Shown: positions 26,029-36,070 of the stretch, piece after piece
Layout of the letters: each line of letters starts with the position of its first letter
Position numbering within the stretch: the first letter of the stretch is position 1
Source: an uncultured Chlorobiaceae bacterium
GTDB taxonomy: Bacteria > Bacteroidota > Chlorobiia > Chlorobiales > Chlorobiaceae
Assembly (NCBI GenBank): GCA_903822595.1
Contig: CAIJPS010000102.1
Span: forward strand, 1-61,430
Direction: 5' to 3'
Length of the DNA stretch: 61,430 nt
Notes under the pieces: model-generated
What the model was told of the DNA's origin: nothing
Database searches by the model: none
What the model saw: only the letters and a program-made list of their open reading frames with translations
Translations under genes and position numbers: made by a program

Positions 26029-27003
26029 CTAATACTCTCTTTTCATGACAAAATCCACCAACTTCAGCAATGAAGTCTTGGCTGAGCTGTCGGGAAAAGA
26101 GCTGATTGACGCAACTGCTTTTGCAGCAAATCCTTCTGCAACTTCAGCGGCATAAACAAGCCCCCCTTTACTGGTAACAAACGCAATAACCTCAGCGCTC
26201 TTCACCGCCCTTTTCCGTGAACTTTTCAAAATGGAACGGATCGTTTTCTGTTCAGAAGCCGGAGCATGGAGAAGAGCATAAATAAGGGGAAGTGTTATTT
26301 TCTTGTCCTTGATATCAATACCCATCTGCTTGCCGGTTTTTTTTGAATCACCCGTGTAGTCAAGCAAATCATCGCGGATCTGGAAAGCAAGGCCGAGATA
26401 TTCGCCGTAACTTTTCAGAGCTGCAATACGCCCCTCGTCAGTTGTTGCACTCATTGCGCCCATGGCACAAGCAGAAGAGATGAGCGAAGCTGTCTTGTCG
26501 GCAATGACACTCAGATAATCCTCTTCAGAAATATCAAGGCTGCGGGTTTTCTGGATCTGAAGAATTTCTCCCTCACTCATTCGGCGTACCGCTTCGGAAA
26601 CCATGTGCAGAAAACCATAGTCCTTGTATTCAAGAGAGTACAAAAGGCCCTTTGAGAGCAGATAATCACCGATAAGCACCGAGATCTTGTTTTTCCACAA
26701 TGCATTGATCGACGCGATGCCCCGCCTCATCTCGGCACCATCCACCACGTCATCATGAATCAGTGTTGCCGAATGGAGCAGTTCAACCATAATCGCCGCC
26801 CGATAGGACGATTCTGTAACGCCGCCACATAACTGGGCTGCAAGCAAAACCATAGCTGGGCGAATCTGTTTTCCTTGCTGCTTGAGCACATAGCGGGTAA
26901 CCTTGTCGACGAGCGTATTTTGGGCGTGAAGCACCACTTTGTACCTCTGCTGAAAAATTTCTATTTCATCGGCTACCGATGCAACAACATCCTTGATATT
27001 CAC
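26029..27003 (-). CDS. Long-chain polyprenyl diphosphate synthase
   Basis: Trans-prenyltransferase of about 324 residues that extends allylic diphosphates with IPP. The first aspartate-rich motif is LIHDDVVDGAEMRRG and the second is FQIRDDLLDYTGD; KKITLPLIYAL follows. Small residues before the first motif suggest a long product (heptaprenyl to octaprenyl class), fit for the menaquinone/chlorobiumquinone side chain of green sulfur bacteria. The start is probably GTG 27003, with AGGGG spaced five bases before it; a TTG lies one codon upstream. Final chain length needs assay. Confidence 0.9.
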   Translation of the reverse strand: MNIKDVVASVADEIEIFQQRYKVVLHAQNTLVDKVTRYVLKQQGKQIRPAMVLLAAQLCGGVTESSYRAAIMVELLHSATLIHDDVVDGAEMRRGIASINALWKNKISVLIGDYLLSKGLLYSLEYKDYGFLHMVSEAVRRMSEGEILQIQKTRSLDISEEDYLSVIADKTASLISSACAMGAMSATTDEGRIAALKSYGEYLGLAFQIRDDLLDYTGDSKKTGKQMGIDIKDKKITLPLIYALLHAPASEQKTIRSILKSSRKRAVKSAEVIAFVTSKGGLVYAAEVAEGFAAKAVASISSFPDSSAKTSLLKLVDFVMKREY

Positions 27004-27291
27004 CAAATCCCCTGACAGTAACGTGACGAGCTCCCCTTACCATACAGAGCTCTTGAAATGGAATGAAAAGTAAACATTTCGAGGTGCAAAAAAAATTGAT
27101 GAAACAGGAACTGTTGTTGATAAGCGATAAAAAATCCCTCTTCATGCATGATTACCGAGCAAACATTCTCCCCGGACGCAAACCATTAAAACATTTTCTT
27201 GGCTACGAGCTTCTTTGTTGCTATGTTTTGTGGTTTTTATCGTTTCTTTCAAAAAACAGCGCAGTAACAACCGCAGTCTGAAAAAAAATCA

Positions 27292-28107
27292 ATGCAAGAA
27301 GAGAGCGCATCAAAAACGTCACTCGAACTGCTGCAAGATGAGCAGCAGAGCACGGGGGTTACAGAGTCTGAACCGGAAAGCGAGCTCAACTTTATCGGCC
27401 ATCTTGAGGAAATACGATCCCGACTGATCAAGACCACCATCGTACTACTCATCGTTACCACCCTTTGTGCCACTTATGCCGACTTTCTGGTCAATGAAAT
27501 TCTTATCGGTCCCCTGAAAAGAAGCAGCGAAGGTCTGGTGCTTCAAAACCTTGTCCCTTACGGACAGGTCTCCTTATATTTTCAGGTTGTCTTCTTTGCC
27601 GGATTCATTCTCTCCTTTCCCTTCATAGCCTGGCAGATCTGGCAGTTTGTTGCTCCAGGCCTGCACGAACATGAACGCAAAGCCAGCCGTTTTTCCATAC
27701 TCTTTATCTCCCTTTGCTTCTTTGCCGGTATTGCCTTCGGTTATTTTGTTTTCCTGCCGATTTCGCTGCAGTTTTTTGCTGGCTTTGGAACATCGCTGAT
27801 TAAAAACAATATCTCCGTCCAGGACTACGTCAGCTTTTTTATCGGCACACTCCTGACTGCCGGACTGGTTTTTGAGCTCCCGTTCATCTCCTACATTCTT
27901 TCAAAAATAGGGCTTCTGACACCTGCATTCATGAGGTTTTACCGAAAACATGCTATCGTTTTCCTGCTGATTGTTGCTGCGGTTGTTACTCCCTCAACCG
28001 ATCTGGTCACACAACTCATCATCGGTCTTCCGATGATTCTTCTCTACGAACTCAGCATTCTGATTTCCGCCCATGTTAACCGCAACAATGCTGCACTGAA
28101 ATCATGA
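27292..28107 (+). CDS. tatC: Twin-arginine translocase subunit TatC
   Basis: Core receptor of the Tat pathway that exports folded proteins such as cofactor-containing redox enzymes. After an acidic N-terminal tail of about 30 residues, the family start LNFIGHLEEIRSRLIKTTIV appears, including the signal-peptide-contacting HLEELR-type motif. Six membrane helices follow, with the conserved FVAPGLHEHERKASRF loop and FELPFISYILSKIGLLTP. 271 residues is normal. tatA/tatB are not adjacent. The stop overlaps the esterase start by ATGA (28104-28107). Confidence 0.95.
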   Translation: MQEESASKTSLELLQDEQQSTGVTESEPESELNFIGHLEEIRSRLIKTTIVLLIVTTLCATYADFLVNEILIGPLKRSSEGLVLQNLVPYGQVSLYFQVVFFAGFILSFPFIAWQIWQFVAPGLHEHERKASRFSILFISLCFFAGIAFGYFVFLPISLQFFAGFGTSLIKNNISVQDYVSFFIGTLLTAGLVFELPFISYILSKIGLLTPAFMRFYRKHAIVFLLIVAAVVTPSTDLVTQLIIGLPMILLYELSILISAHVNRNNAALKS

Positions 28108-29129
28108 CAAGAGGCAGGATACCATACCCGAAGATCATTGAGGTTATCGTACCAGGCATCACTCTTGCCGGAAACCCCCTGAATGACCCGGCTGAACGCC
28201 GCATTCCCGTCTACCTTCCCCCCTCCTTCGACGGAAAAAAGCGGTTTCCGGTTATCTATCTTCTTGCGGGCTTTGCCTCCACAGGTGCCGCTTTCATGAA
28301 CTACAGTTTCGGGCGTCAAAGCGTACCGGAAATGGCTGAATTTCTGATAGCCGAAGGAAAAATGCAGGAGACCATCATTATCATGCCCGACTGCATGACC
28401 CGTTACGGTGGCTCACAGTATGTCGATTCTGTTGCAACAGGCATGTATGAAACCTATCTTGTCGATGAAGTTGTGCCTTTCATAGACCGCACGCTCCCGA
28501 CTCTTGCAGCAAGAGAGCACAGGGCTGTAGCAGGAAAATCATCAGGAGGGTTCGGTGCGCTCCGAATGGCTATGAAACATCCAGACAAGTTTTCCGCTGT
28601 TGCTTGCCACAGTGGGGATATGGGCTTCGAGCTTTGTTACAAACCAAATTTCCCCGCAGCCGCAAAAATCCTTGAACAATACGGGGGAGATATTGCCGGT
28701 TTTCTGACTTCCTATGAAAACGCACAGAAAAAGCCGCAAAAAGAGTTTGCCCTGCTTGACCTCATTGCTATGGCAGCAGCCTACTCTCCTGATCCGGAAA
28801 AAGGTGCACCTGAAAACATGCGACTGCCCTTTAATCCCCATACCTGCGAACCAGTCAGTAAGGTATGGAATGAGTGGCTAACCTTTGATCCGGTAGAGAT
28901 GATTGAGCGGGAAGAGTACCGCGAAGCACTGCGTTCGCTCAAACTGCTTTTCCTTGATTGCGGAACTCTTGACGAATACAATCTTCAGTTCGGTCACAGG
29001 ATTTTTTCAGCCAAGGCATCACGCTACGCCATAACGCACCGATATGAAGAGTTCATGGACTCGCACAGCAACACATCATACCGTTACGGCGTATCACTAC
29101 CGGCACTTTCAATGGTGATTGCAGAGTGA
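28104..29129 (+). CDS. Esterase of the EstA/esterase D family
   Basis: 341-residue alpha/beta hydrolase. YLPPSFDGKKRFPVIYLLAG marks the start of the fold. The nucleophile elbow is VAGKSSGGFGALRMAMKHP (GKSSG, catalytic Ser). A later LDCGTLDEYNLQFGHRIF likely carries the acid, and RYEEFMDSHSNTSYRY the catalytic His. It resembles esterase D-type carboxylesterases that act on small acyl esters; the natural substrate is unknown. No signal peptide is apparent. Translation is probably coupled to tatC. The 3' end overlaps convergent coaE by 21 bp. Confidence 0.85.
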   Translation: MTRGRIPYPKIIEVIVPGITLAGNPLNDPAERRIPVYLPPSFDGKKRFPVIYLLAGFASTGAAFMNYSFGRQSVPEMAEFLIAEGKMQETIIIMPDCMTRYGGSQYVDSVATGMYETYLVDEVVPFIDRTLPTLAAREHRAVAGKSSGGFGALRMAMKHPDKFSAVACHSGDMGFELCYKPNFPAAAKILEQYGGDIAGFLTSYENAQKKPQKEFALLDLIAMAAAYSPDPEKGAPENMRLPFNPHTCEPVSKVWNEWLTFDPVEMIEREEYREALRSLKLLFLDCGTLDEYNLQFGHRIFSAKASRYAITHRYEEFMDSHSNTSYRYGVSLPALSMVIAE

Positions 29130-29753
29130 TTCGGCAGCGGCAAGCAACGTATGCCAGAGTACTTCTGTCTCTTTTTTCAGCTCATCCAGAGCACCTTTAT
29201 TGATAAGTACATAATCAGCTTTTGCAATCAGCATCTCTTGAGGCCACTGCGCTGCTATACGCAACATGATCTCTTCACGCGTACCCATACCTTTCTGCAC
29301 CGCCCTGTTAATCCTTTCCTGCATATCAGCCGCCACAACAACCACGACATCAAGCCCCTCCCATCCGCCCGATTCAAAAAGAATCGCAGCCTCTTTCAGC
29401 AAAATTTTTGTGCCCCGCTTTTCGCCTTCAAGCACCGCTTTGCGAAATTCGCCTGAAACCTTTGGATGAATAAGCTTGTTGAGTGCTGCAAGTTTTTCGG
29501 AAGAGGAAAAAACATCTGATGCTATCTTTTTTCGGTCAAGCACCAAGCCACCAGAGGGATCAAGGGAATAAACCTCCGAACCAAAAAGTGCCTTGATTCC
29601 CTCAATCACCTCAGGATCGTGAAGTTGCAACTCCTTTGCTACACGGTCAGACTCAAAAAGAGCACAACCCATCTCCGAAAGGAAACGACATACCATTGAT
29701 TTTCCGCTTCCAAGTCCACCCGTTATGCCCACAAGAAAAGGATAGCTTCGCAT
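29109..29753 (-). CDS. coaE: Dephospho-CoA kinase
   Basis: Last enzyme of coenzyme A synthesis; phosphorylates the 3'-hydroxyl of the ribose. The P-loop FLVGITGGLGSGKSMVCRFL, the nucleotide lid ESDRVAKELQ, the LIHPKVSGEFRKAVLEG segment and VVAADMQERINRAVQKG match CoaE. Length of 214 is usual. The start ATG 29753 is preferred over the GTG one codon upstream. Convergent overlap with the esterase gene suggests little intergenic control at that end. Confidence 0.93.
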   Translation of the reverse strand: MRSYPFLVGITGGLGSGKSMVCRFLSEMGCALFESDRVAKELQLHDPEVIEGIKALFGSEVYSLDPSGGLVLDRKKIASDVFSSSEKLAALNKLIHPKVSGEFRKAVLEGEKRGTKILLKEAAILFESGGWEGLDVVVVVAADMQERINRAVQKGMGTREEIMLRIAAQWPQEMLIAKADYVLINKGALDELKKETEVLWHTLLAAAESLCNHH

Positions 29754-29986
29754 CACGCTCCTGCATCTGTTTTATTGAAAATAGTTGCCCGCACCTGCAC
29801 AAGGAACAATCTCCAGAGTTCTGAACTCTGCTTCTGCGCATCAATCTTGCGATGCCGACTCTTCCGATTCCCTACGGCTCAACTCAATTTTGAAAACCAA
29901 CAGAAACTAAATCTTCAAAATAGCAGTTTAAACCATATTGAATGTACCTGTATTGCCTCTTTTTAAACTCTAAATAATATCACTTT

Positions 29987-30589
29987 ATGGCATATCATCA
30001 ACCGGCATTATTATACGCAGAAAATGCACTCGAACCATTTATCTCCGCAAAAACCTTCAGCTTTCACTATGGCAAGCATCATGTTGCATACATAACAAAC
30101 TACAACAACCTTGTAGCAGGCACTCCTTTAGACAGCTTGAGTCTTGAAGAGGTCATTGCCCAAACATCCGCAGACTCGCAGAAAATCGGTATCTTCAATA
30201 ACGGCGCACAAGCATGGAATCACTCCTTCTATTGGAACTGCCTGACACCCAACGGTGGTGGCGAACCTTCCGGAGAGCTTGGAGCAAAAATCACGCAGGA
30301 TTTCGGTAGTTTCGACAAGTTTAAAGATGAGCTTAAAAGTGCCGCAGCAACCCAGTTTGGCAGCGGATGGGCATGGCTTGTCCTTGAAGGTGATAAGCTC
30401 AAAGTCGTAAAAACTGCTAATGCGCAAACCCCTTCAACCAGCGGCCAGAAACCGATCCTTACCATCGATGTCTGGGAACACGCCTACTATCTCGACTACC
30501 AGAACCGTCGGCCCGACTATGTCGCAACCGTTATCGACAACCTGCTCAACTGGGAATTCGCAGCAGAGAATTTCCGCACTGCACAGTAA
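29987..30589 (+). CDS. sodB: Superoxide dismutase, Fe/Mn family
   Basis: 200 residues. Metal ligands are visible as His in FSFHYGKHHVAYITNYN, His in GAQAWNHSFYWNCL, and Asp/His in the signature DVWEHAYYLDY. The Gln in FNNGAQAWNHSFYW together with GSGWAWLVLEG points to the iron-using type, although cambialistic use is possible. It converts superoxide to peroxide and oxygen, a defence for a strict anaerobe exposed to air. No signal peptide; cytoplasmic. It is preceded by an AT-rich 230-bp gap that should contain its promoter. Confidence 0.95.
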   Translation: MAYHQPALLYAENALEPFISAKTFSFHYGKHHVAYITNYNNLVAGTPLDSLSLEEVIAQTSADSQKIGIFNNGAQAWNHSFYWNCLTPNGGGEPSGELGAKITQDFGSFDKFKDELKSAAATQFGSGWAWLVLEGDKLKVVKTANAQTPSTSGQKPILTIDVWEHAYYLDYQNRRPDYVATVIDNLLNWEFAAENFRTAQ

Positions 30590-30600
30590 ACAAAACCGTC

Positions 30601-30647
30601 AAAAAAACCATTTCGGAGGGGGCTTAAGCCACATTTTGCCCTCTCCG
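30601..30647 (-). terminator. Probable terminator of the DUF4292 gene
   Basis: On the minus strand CGGAGAGGGC pairs with GCCCCCTCCG (one mismatch) around a 14-base loop, followed after a few bases by seven T. It lies between the convergent sodB and DUF4292 genes. Confidence 0.5.
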
Positions 30648-30683
30648 GCAAGGGTTCACATAACGTCGCAAAATGCCAGTGCA

Positions 30684-31541
30684 TCACATCCAGGGCAAAA
30701 ATGCTGTATCATCAAGGTTGACAACCTTTACTTTTTTCGGCATCACAAATTTGATCAACCGATTCTCCTGATTAAACACCCGTTCATCATAGGCTATAAC
30801 GAGTTGATGCTCACCGGTACCATCAGCGCCGCTGTTGTAAAGCACCATCTCGATCTCTTTCGGCACCAGTGCTCTGCGTCCGTCAACCGTGATAGACTCG
30901 AAATTCCTGAAGTGGATCTCCGTTGTTGTCTTTCCCTGCCGATCCTTTACAAGCAGGGCAGCAAGCGTCCTGTTGGCGGGATCGATAACCACCTCTTTGC
31001 TTCCCGTAAGACTCGCAAGCGTAAAGAGCAGCATCCCTGAACCCTTTTTCACCGATCTGATGGCGCTTGCAGGCTCATTGATTTTTACAAGCCCCAACAG
31101 AGACTCCATCAGAAGCCTGTATCCTGAATTTACTCCAAGAATTTTTTCAAGATTAAGCTCATTGTTACTGCCCAGAAAAAGGCGGTTATTGAGCATATCG
31201 TGCACATAGAGCGAATCCTTGTTAAAAAACATATCGGCAACCGGCCATCCAAGCAAGCCTGCACTCACAATCATCCTTGCTTCACCACCCCGGTTAATCC
31301 TGATGTTGCAAAAAAGACGATTCTGCCGTTTCGGTGTTTTTATCCAGACATCAGCGTAACCATCCAGCGACTCGATAAACGGCGATGCTTCGGCAACTTC
31401 ACGATAGAGAACCGTATGTTCGGCAATCAGCGCCGTCTGCTCAGCAGGCAGCTCCTGCTTGCCAACCGTTCTGAAATCGGCACACCCTCCACCCAAGACA
31501 AGCAGAAATAGTGCCCACACCAGCATTCCCTTTCCCTTCAT
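30684..31541 (-). CDS. DUF4292 lipoprotein
   Basis: 285 residues. A short signal ending in lipobox VLGGGC (Cys at about residue 20) predicts a lipid-anchored envelope protein. The mature part is beta-rich (YADVWIKTPKRQNRLFCNI, MIVSAGLLGWPVADMFFNKD), as in the DUF4292 family of Bacteroidetes and Chlorobi. That family resembles LolA/LolB-type lipoprotein carriers, so an outer-membrane lipoprotein insertion role is possible but unproved. AAGGAG precedes the ATG. No co-directional neighbour is close. Confidence 0.8.
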   Translation of the reverse strand: MKGKGMLVWALFLLVLGGGCADFRTVGKQELPAEQTALIAEHTVLYREVAEASPFIESLDGYADVWIKTPKRQNRLFCNIRINRGGEARMIVSAGLLGWPVADMFFNKDSLYVHDMLNNRLFLGSNNELNLEKILGVNSGYRLLMESLLGLVKINEPASAIRSVKKGSGMLLFTLASLTGSKEVVIDPANRTLAALLVKDRQGKTTTEIHFRNFESITVDGRRALVPKEIEMVLYNSGADGTGEHQLVIAYDERVFNQENRLIKFVMPKKVKVVNLDDTAFLPWM

Positions 31542-31772
31542 TCCACCACTCCTTTTCAGTTAGCAACCACAGGTTCAGCAAAGCCGGCATTTTTTTCCTT
31601 TGAGATTCATCGCTTTTGCTGCACATTGCATCAGGCACGCAAAGCACCGCGCTGGATGCTCTGCGGCTGAAAATGCCGTTTACTCGCGAACTGAACAATT
31701 GCATTTTACATTCCAGACTTATGTTAAGGTAAAATGCAAAGCTATCAAAACCACAACACATTTTTCAAGACA

Positions 31773-32954
31773 ATGCAATCGCTCTATCTTAAGCCAAAAG
31801 AACACCACCGGATCCAGAAAGGACATCTCTGGGTGTTCAGCAACGAACTCGCAAGCCTTCCCCGCGATATTGCCTCCGGTGAAACCGTAAAACTCTTTAC
31901 CCACGACAAAAAATTCCTTGGAACCGGCTTCTATAATCCCCACTCTCTCATCTCGGTAAGACTCTTTACCCGCAATGACGAAGAACCTAACAAAGATTTT
32001 TTCCATAAAAAATTTCGGGAAGCGCTCACGCTCCGTGAAAAAATCTACACCAGTCAGGAGACCAACGCTTATCGCCTAGTACATGGCGAATCGGACGGCC
32101 TGCCAGGACTCATTGTAGACCGATTTAACAAGGCAATTGTGCTTCAGGCTTTTTCGGTAGGCATGGACATTCACCTGCCGCTGATCTGCGATGTATTGCA
32201 GGAGATGCTGAACCCTGACGTTATCATCGTGCGCAACGAATCCCCCCTGAGAGAGCTCGAAGGTCTTACGCTCCACAAGGATGTTATCAGGGGCGAACGC
32301 TCTGCAACAAAACAGGTTATTTACGACGCAGACATCTCCTTTGAGGTTGATCTTTTTGAAGGACAGAAAACCGGCTTTTTCCTTGACCAGCGTGAAAACC
32401 GAAGAATTATCCGGAAGTTTTCCGAAGGTGCCGACGTGCTTGATGTCTTTACCAATGACGGAGGTTTTGCTCTTAACGCCCTTTATGGAGGGGCTCGTTC
32501 AGCCATTCTGATCGACGCATCCAAAGAGGCGCTGCAGCGGGCGGAACGCAACGCAACACTGAACAAATTCTCAGAATACAGTCTCGTTGCTGCAGACGCT
32601 TTCGATACCCTCGACCAGATGGTTGAGTCGAAAGAGGCATTCGACCTTGTTGTTCTTGATCCGCCAAGTTTCACCAAAAGCCGCAAAAACCTGCCCGGCG
32701 CACTCAAGGCCTACAAGCGGCTCAATAAACTCGGACTGCAACTCATCCGAAACGGAGGATTTCTTGCTACCGCTTCATGCAGTCACCACGTTTCAGAAGA
32801 GGATTTCCTGCAATCCGTACATCAAGCCGCACTTTCCGCAGGCTGCCAGCTCAGGCTGATCTACAAAAACACGCAACCCTTCGATCATCCTGTCTTGCTT
32901 GCCATGCCGGAAACAAGCTACCTCAAGTTCGCCTGTTTCTACGTAACACGCTGA
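31773..32954 (+). CDS. Class I SAM-dependent rRNA methyltransferase, RlmI-like
   Basis: About 393 residues from ATG 31773 (13 more if ATG 31734 is used). An N-terminal PUA domain ([20 protein letters not shown]) is followed by the RlmI-family linker ([19 protein letters not shown]) and a Rossmann methyltransferase: [29 protein letters not shown] (SAM motif I, with TNDGG in place of the usual CY/FSYTGG) and catalytic-loop [15 protein letters not shown]. coli RlmI makes m5C in 23S rRNA. CysCys residues differ across this family, so the exact target base is not certain. Confidence 0.85.
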   Translation: MQSLYLKPKEHHRIQKGHLWVFSNELASLPRDIASGETVKLFTHDKKFLGTGFYNPHSLISVRLFTRNDEEPNKDFFHKKFREALTLREKIYTSQETNAYRLVHGESDGLPGLIVDRFNKAIVLQAFSVGMDIHLPLICDVLQEMLNPDVIIVRNESPLRELEGLTLHKDVIRGERSATKQVIYDADISFEVDLFEGQKTGFFLDQRENRRIIRKFSEGADVLDVFTNDGGFALNALYGGARSAILIDASKEALQRAERNATLNKFSEYSLVAADAFDTLDQMVESKEAFDLVVLDPPSFTKSRKNLPGALKAYKRLNKLGLQLIRNGGFLATASCSHHVSEEDFLQSVHQAALSAGCQLRLIYKNTQPFDHPVLLAMPETSYLKFACFYVTR

Positions 32955-33049
32955 TTCAGGAGTAAATCACCTCCGGCCTCTTCCCTGCCATATCCCGCCA
33001 TAACGCAGCCTCCGGGTTGCACGGACGGAATGTGGCAGCCTTGTATATC

Positions 33050-33223
33050 TCACTTGGGAAGTTCCTTTATGGCTCCCCGTATATACTCTGCCGCTTCATC
33101 AAGAACTTTCAGTGCCTGTCGGATCTCATAATCGTCATCCGCATCATCTTTTGCCCTTTCCATGCGTCTCTTTGCATCCTGAATGGCATTTGCAGCAAGC
33201 TGCAATTGTGAATCGATAGCCAT
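33050..33223 (-). CDS. 57-residue helical protein
   Basis: Starts MAIDSQLQLAANAIQDAKRR at ATG 33223 with GGAGA and AAGG just upstream, which selects this start over a longer one. Composition is strongly helical and charged (RRMERAKDDADDDYEIRQAL), suggesting a small soluble coiled-coil or helical-bundle protein. No family is recognised. It sits alone downstream of the P-type ATPase gene on the same strand, 99 bp after its stop. Confidence 0.6.
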   Translation of the reverse strand: MAIDSQLQLAANAIQDAKRRMERAKDDADDDYEIRQALKVLDEAAEYIRGAIKELPK

Positions 33224-33321
33224 GACCTTCTCTCCATGGATAAGAATGGTATTGAAAAAACAGCATCTCCCTCGAATGTAGCAACGATTCAAGAGAAGTT
33301 ATAATCCATCCATCAAGAAAG

Positions 33322-35997
33322 TCATTGCCGCCCGATCCCGAATAGCCCATTGCGTAAAAAATATTTAAGCAGTTCAATAACAGGCACAACAGTCGCAGCA
33401 GCGCCAATTGCAATTGCCCAATCTTGCGCTGTCAAAAAAAATGTCCCGAACGGTGTACGAAAAACAGGAATGGTAATAATTGCAGTCAGCATTACCAACT
33501 CCCAGACAATTGCAAGGTTCAGCCATTTGTTCGCAAAGGGCCGCTGGAGAATTGACGCACGTTCAGAACGAAAATTATAAGCTTTGAAAAACTGGATAAG
33601 CACGAGGGACACAAAAGTCATCGTCATGGCCTCCTGAAGAGATCGGCCTGAGGCAAGAGCAAACTGAAAAAGCGAGAGATTGACGATAGTCGACCAGATC
33701 CCGCCAGTCAGCATAAGGGTAAGTATGGGTCGAGTAAAGATCCCTTTTTTCGGATCGTTTGGACGGCGCCGCATGATATCGCTCTCAGCCGGATCAACAG
33801 CAAGAGCCAGCGCTGGAAGGCCATCGGTGGCAAGATTGACATAGAGAATCTGGACAGCAGAGAGCGGCAGCGGAATACCCATAAGCGTTGCTCCGGCCAT
33901 CAGGCCAAGTTCGCCGATATTGGAGGAGAGCAGATAGGTCAGATATTTCTTGATATTGTCATAAATACCCCGCCCCTCTTCAACCGCAGCCACAATTGAG
34001 GCAAAATTGTCGTCAGTCAGCATCATGGCGGATGCCTCTTTTGAGACGTCAGTACCGGTGATACCCATCGAAATACCAATATCAGCTTTCTTCAGAGCAG
34101 GTGCATCATTCACCCCGTCTCCAGTCATAGCGACCACTTCACCGTTTTTTTGCAAAGCTTCAACAATGCGAAGCTTATGCTCCGGTGCAACCCGCGCAAA
34201 AACCGAAATGGAACCAACAGAGTGGCAAAGTTCCTCCTCACTCATCCCCTGCAGCATAACACCGGTCACCACTCTTCCATCACGCAGAATACCAAGCTCC
34301 CGGGCAATCGCTTCAGCAGTCAGAGGATGGTCCCCGGTAATCATGACCGGACGAATACCCGCTTCAAGGCAGTGACGCACCGCATCAGCAGCTTCAGCTC
34401 TCGGCGGATCAATCATGCCGACAAACCCGAGAAAGGTCATTCCTTCGTCAGCTCCCCGAATCTCAGGGACCTCTTTGACGGCAAGAGCAAGAACCCTGAG
34501 AGCCCTTTTACCGAGAGCATCTGCCTCAGCAAGAAGCATGGCCCTCATTGCATCATCGAGCAACTGAACACCACTACCAAGACGAACATAATCACAACCA
34601 GCGAGCAAAACTTCCGGGGCACCTTTTATGACCGCTCTCTTTACCTGCCCACTCCGGTGCAGGGTAATCATCCGCTTGGTCTCGGAAGAGAATGGCAGCT
34701 CGTCAAGACGCTCATACTCATGCTGCAGTTCAAGCTCATCAAGTCCCGCCTTGCGGGCAACAACGAGCAGTGCCCCCTCTGTCGGATCTCCGGCTATCTT
34801 CCAGCCAGCCTCCCCGTTTTTCACAATCCGGGCATCATTGCAGAGAAGTCCCGACAGAAGCAGCTCTTGCATACTTTCAGGTAAAGTTCCCCCACCCTGA
34901 ACAGTAAAAGAACCCTCAGGAACATAACCCGAGCCGCTCACTTCGACAAGCACGCCAGAAGTATAGAGAACACGTACCGTCATTTCATCACGTGTGAGAG
35001 TACCTGTTTTGTCAGAGCAGATAACCGTGGTACTGCCAAGGGTTTCTACAACAGGCAGTCGCCTCATGAGAGCATGACGCTTCACCATCCGCTGCACACC
35101 AAGAGCAAGTGAAATGGTCACCACTGCAGGAAGCGCTTCAGGCACAACTGCTACGGCAAGCGCTATACCAAAAATAAGCATCTCAATGAACGACTGGCCT
35201 CGAAAGACTCCAAACGCCACAATAACCAGCACAATAACAAAAGCTGCACGAGCAAGAGCAGAGCCAACCTTGTCAAGATTTTTCTGAAGGGGTGTTTTTT
35301 CAGTTTCTACAGACTGAAGCATAGTAGCAATCCGGCCAAACTCCGTCTGCATACCGGTCGCAACCACAACTGCCAAAGCTCGACCATAGCTGATCGCTGT
35401 TCCGGCAAAAACCATGTTTTTACGATCGCCAGGGCCTGCATTTTCAGGAAGCAGTACATCTACCTCTTTTTCCGATGGCAGCGACTCCCCGGTCAATGAG
35501 GCTTCATCACTGCGCAAGTTCATTGCCTGCAAGAGCCGCGCGTCAGCCGGAACCCTATCGCCTGCAGCAAGCATCACTACATCGCCAGGAACAAGCTCTG
35601 AAGCATTAATCACAAGCTCCTCTCCATCACGCTTCACCTTTGCCAGTGGAGCAGCCATCTCCCTGAGTGCTTCGATAGCCCGTTCAGCCTTGAACTCCTG
35701 AACAAAACCAAGCAGCACGGCAAACACAACGATAACAGCAATAGCCACAGCTTCAATGCCGTGACCAAGAAAAGCCGAAAGAGCTGTAGCTATGAGAAGG
35801 GTGATAATAAGCGCATTTTTGAACTGCTCGAAGAGCAGTTTCCAGGGGCTTGCCCTGTGCTCGACCTGGATCCGGTTAGGGCCATAAACCTCAAGCCTGC
35901 CGGCAGCCTCGGCAGCACTGATACCACCGGAAGAGGAACAAAGTTTTTCAAGAAGCTCTTCAACTCGCAACGTATGCCATCCTGCCAACGCAATCAT
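33322..35997 (-). CDS. P2-type cation-transporting ATPase
   Basis: About 891 residues of the Ca2+/Na+/H+ P-type ATPase group (PMCA/SERCA-like). The N-terminal cation ATPase domain has LEVYGPNRIQ; the actuator domain has DEASLTGESLPSEK; the phosphorylation site is CSDKTGTLTRDEM; the hinge is MTGDGVNDAPALKKADIGI. The helix-4 PEALPAVVTI segment matches the Ca2+-type PE(G/A)LP motif, favouring calcium export. C-terminal helices include ILYVNLATDGLPALALA. ATG 35997 is chosen because GGGAG stands five bases upstream; ATG 36012 lacks a site. No regulator is adjacent. Confidence 0.9.
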   Translation of the reverse strand: MIALAGWHTLRVEELLEKLCSSSGGISAAEAAGRLEVYGPNRIQVEHRASPWKLLFEQFKNALIITLLIATALSAFLGHGIEAVAIAVIVVFAVLLGFVQEFKAERAIEALREMAAPLAKVKRDGEELVINASELVPGDVVMLAAGDRVPADARLLQAMNLRSDEASLTGESLPSEKEVDVLLPENAGPGDRKNMVFAGTAISYGRALAVVVATGMQTEFGRIATMLQSVETEKTPLQKNLDKVGSALARAAFVIVLVIVAFGVFRGQSFIEMLIFGIALAVAVVPEALPAVVTISLALGVQRMVKRHALMRRLPVVETLGSTTVICSDKTGTLTRDEMTVRVLYTSGVLVEVSGSGYVPEGSFTVQGGGTLPESMQELLLSGLLCNDARIVKNGEAGWKIAGDPTEGALLVVARKAGLDELELQHEYERLDELPFSSETKRMITLHRSGQVKRAVIKGAPEVLLAGCDYVRLGSGVQLLDDAMRAMLLAEADALGKRALRVLALAVKEVPEIRGADEGMTFLGFVGMIDPPRAEAADAVRHCLEAGIRPVMITGDHPLTAEAIARELGILRDGRVVTGVMLQGMSEEELCHSVGSISVFARVAPEHKLRIVEALQKNGEVVAMTGDGVNDAPALKKADIGISMGITGTDVSKEASAMMLTDDNFASIVAAVEEGRGIYDNIKKYLTYLLSSNIGELGLMAGATLMGIPLPLSAVQILYVNLATDGLPALALAVDPAESDIMRRRPNDPKKGIFTRPILTLMLTGGIWSTIVNLSLFQFALASGRSLQEAMTMTFVSLVLIQFFKAYNFRSERASILQRPFANKWLNLAIVWELVMLTAIITIPVFRTPFGTFFLTAQDWAIAIGAAATVVPVIELLKYFLRNGLFGIGRQ

Positions 35998-36070
35998 CCT
36001 GACTCCCGTCATGTTATATTTCAATCAAGCATAGCAACACCCGATCACCAAACAGCTTTTACAACTCTCA

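Noticed and set aside
27063-27281. 72-codon frame before tatC
   Set aside because: No ribosome site, no motif, and poor composition; probably only leader DNA.
30420-31040. 206-codon plus-strand frame
   Set aside because: Shadow of sodB and the DUF4292 gene, both of which carry clear family motifs.
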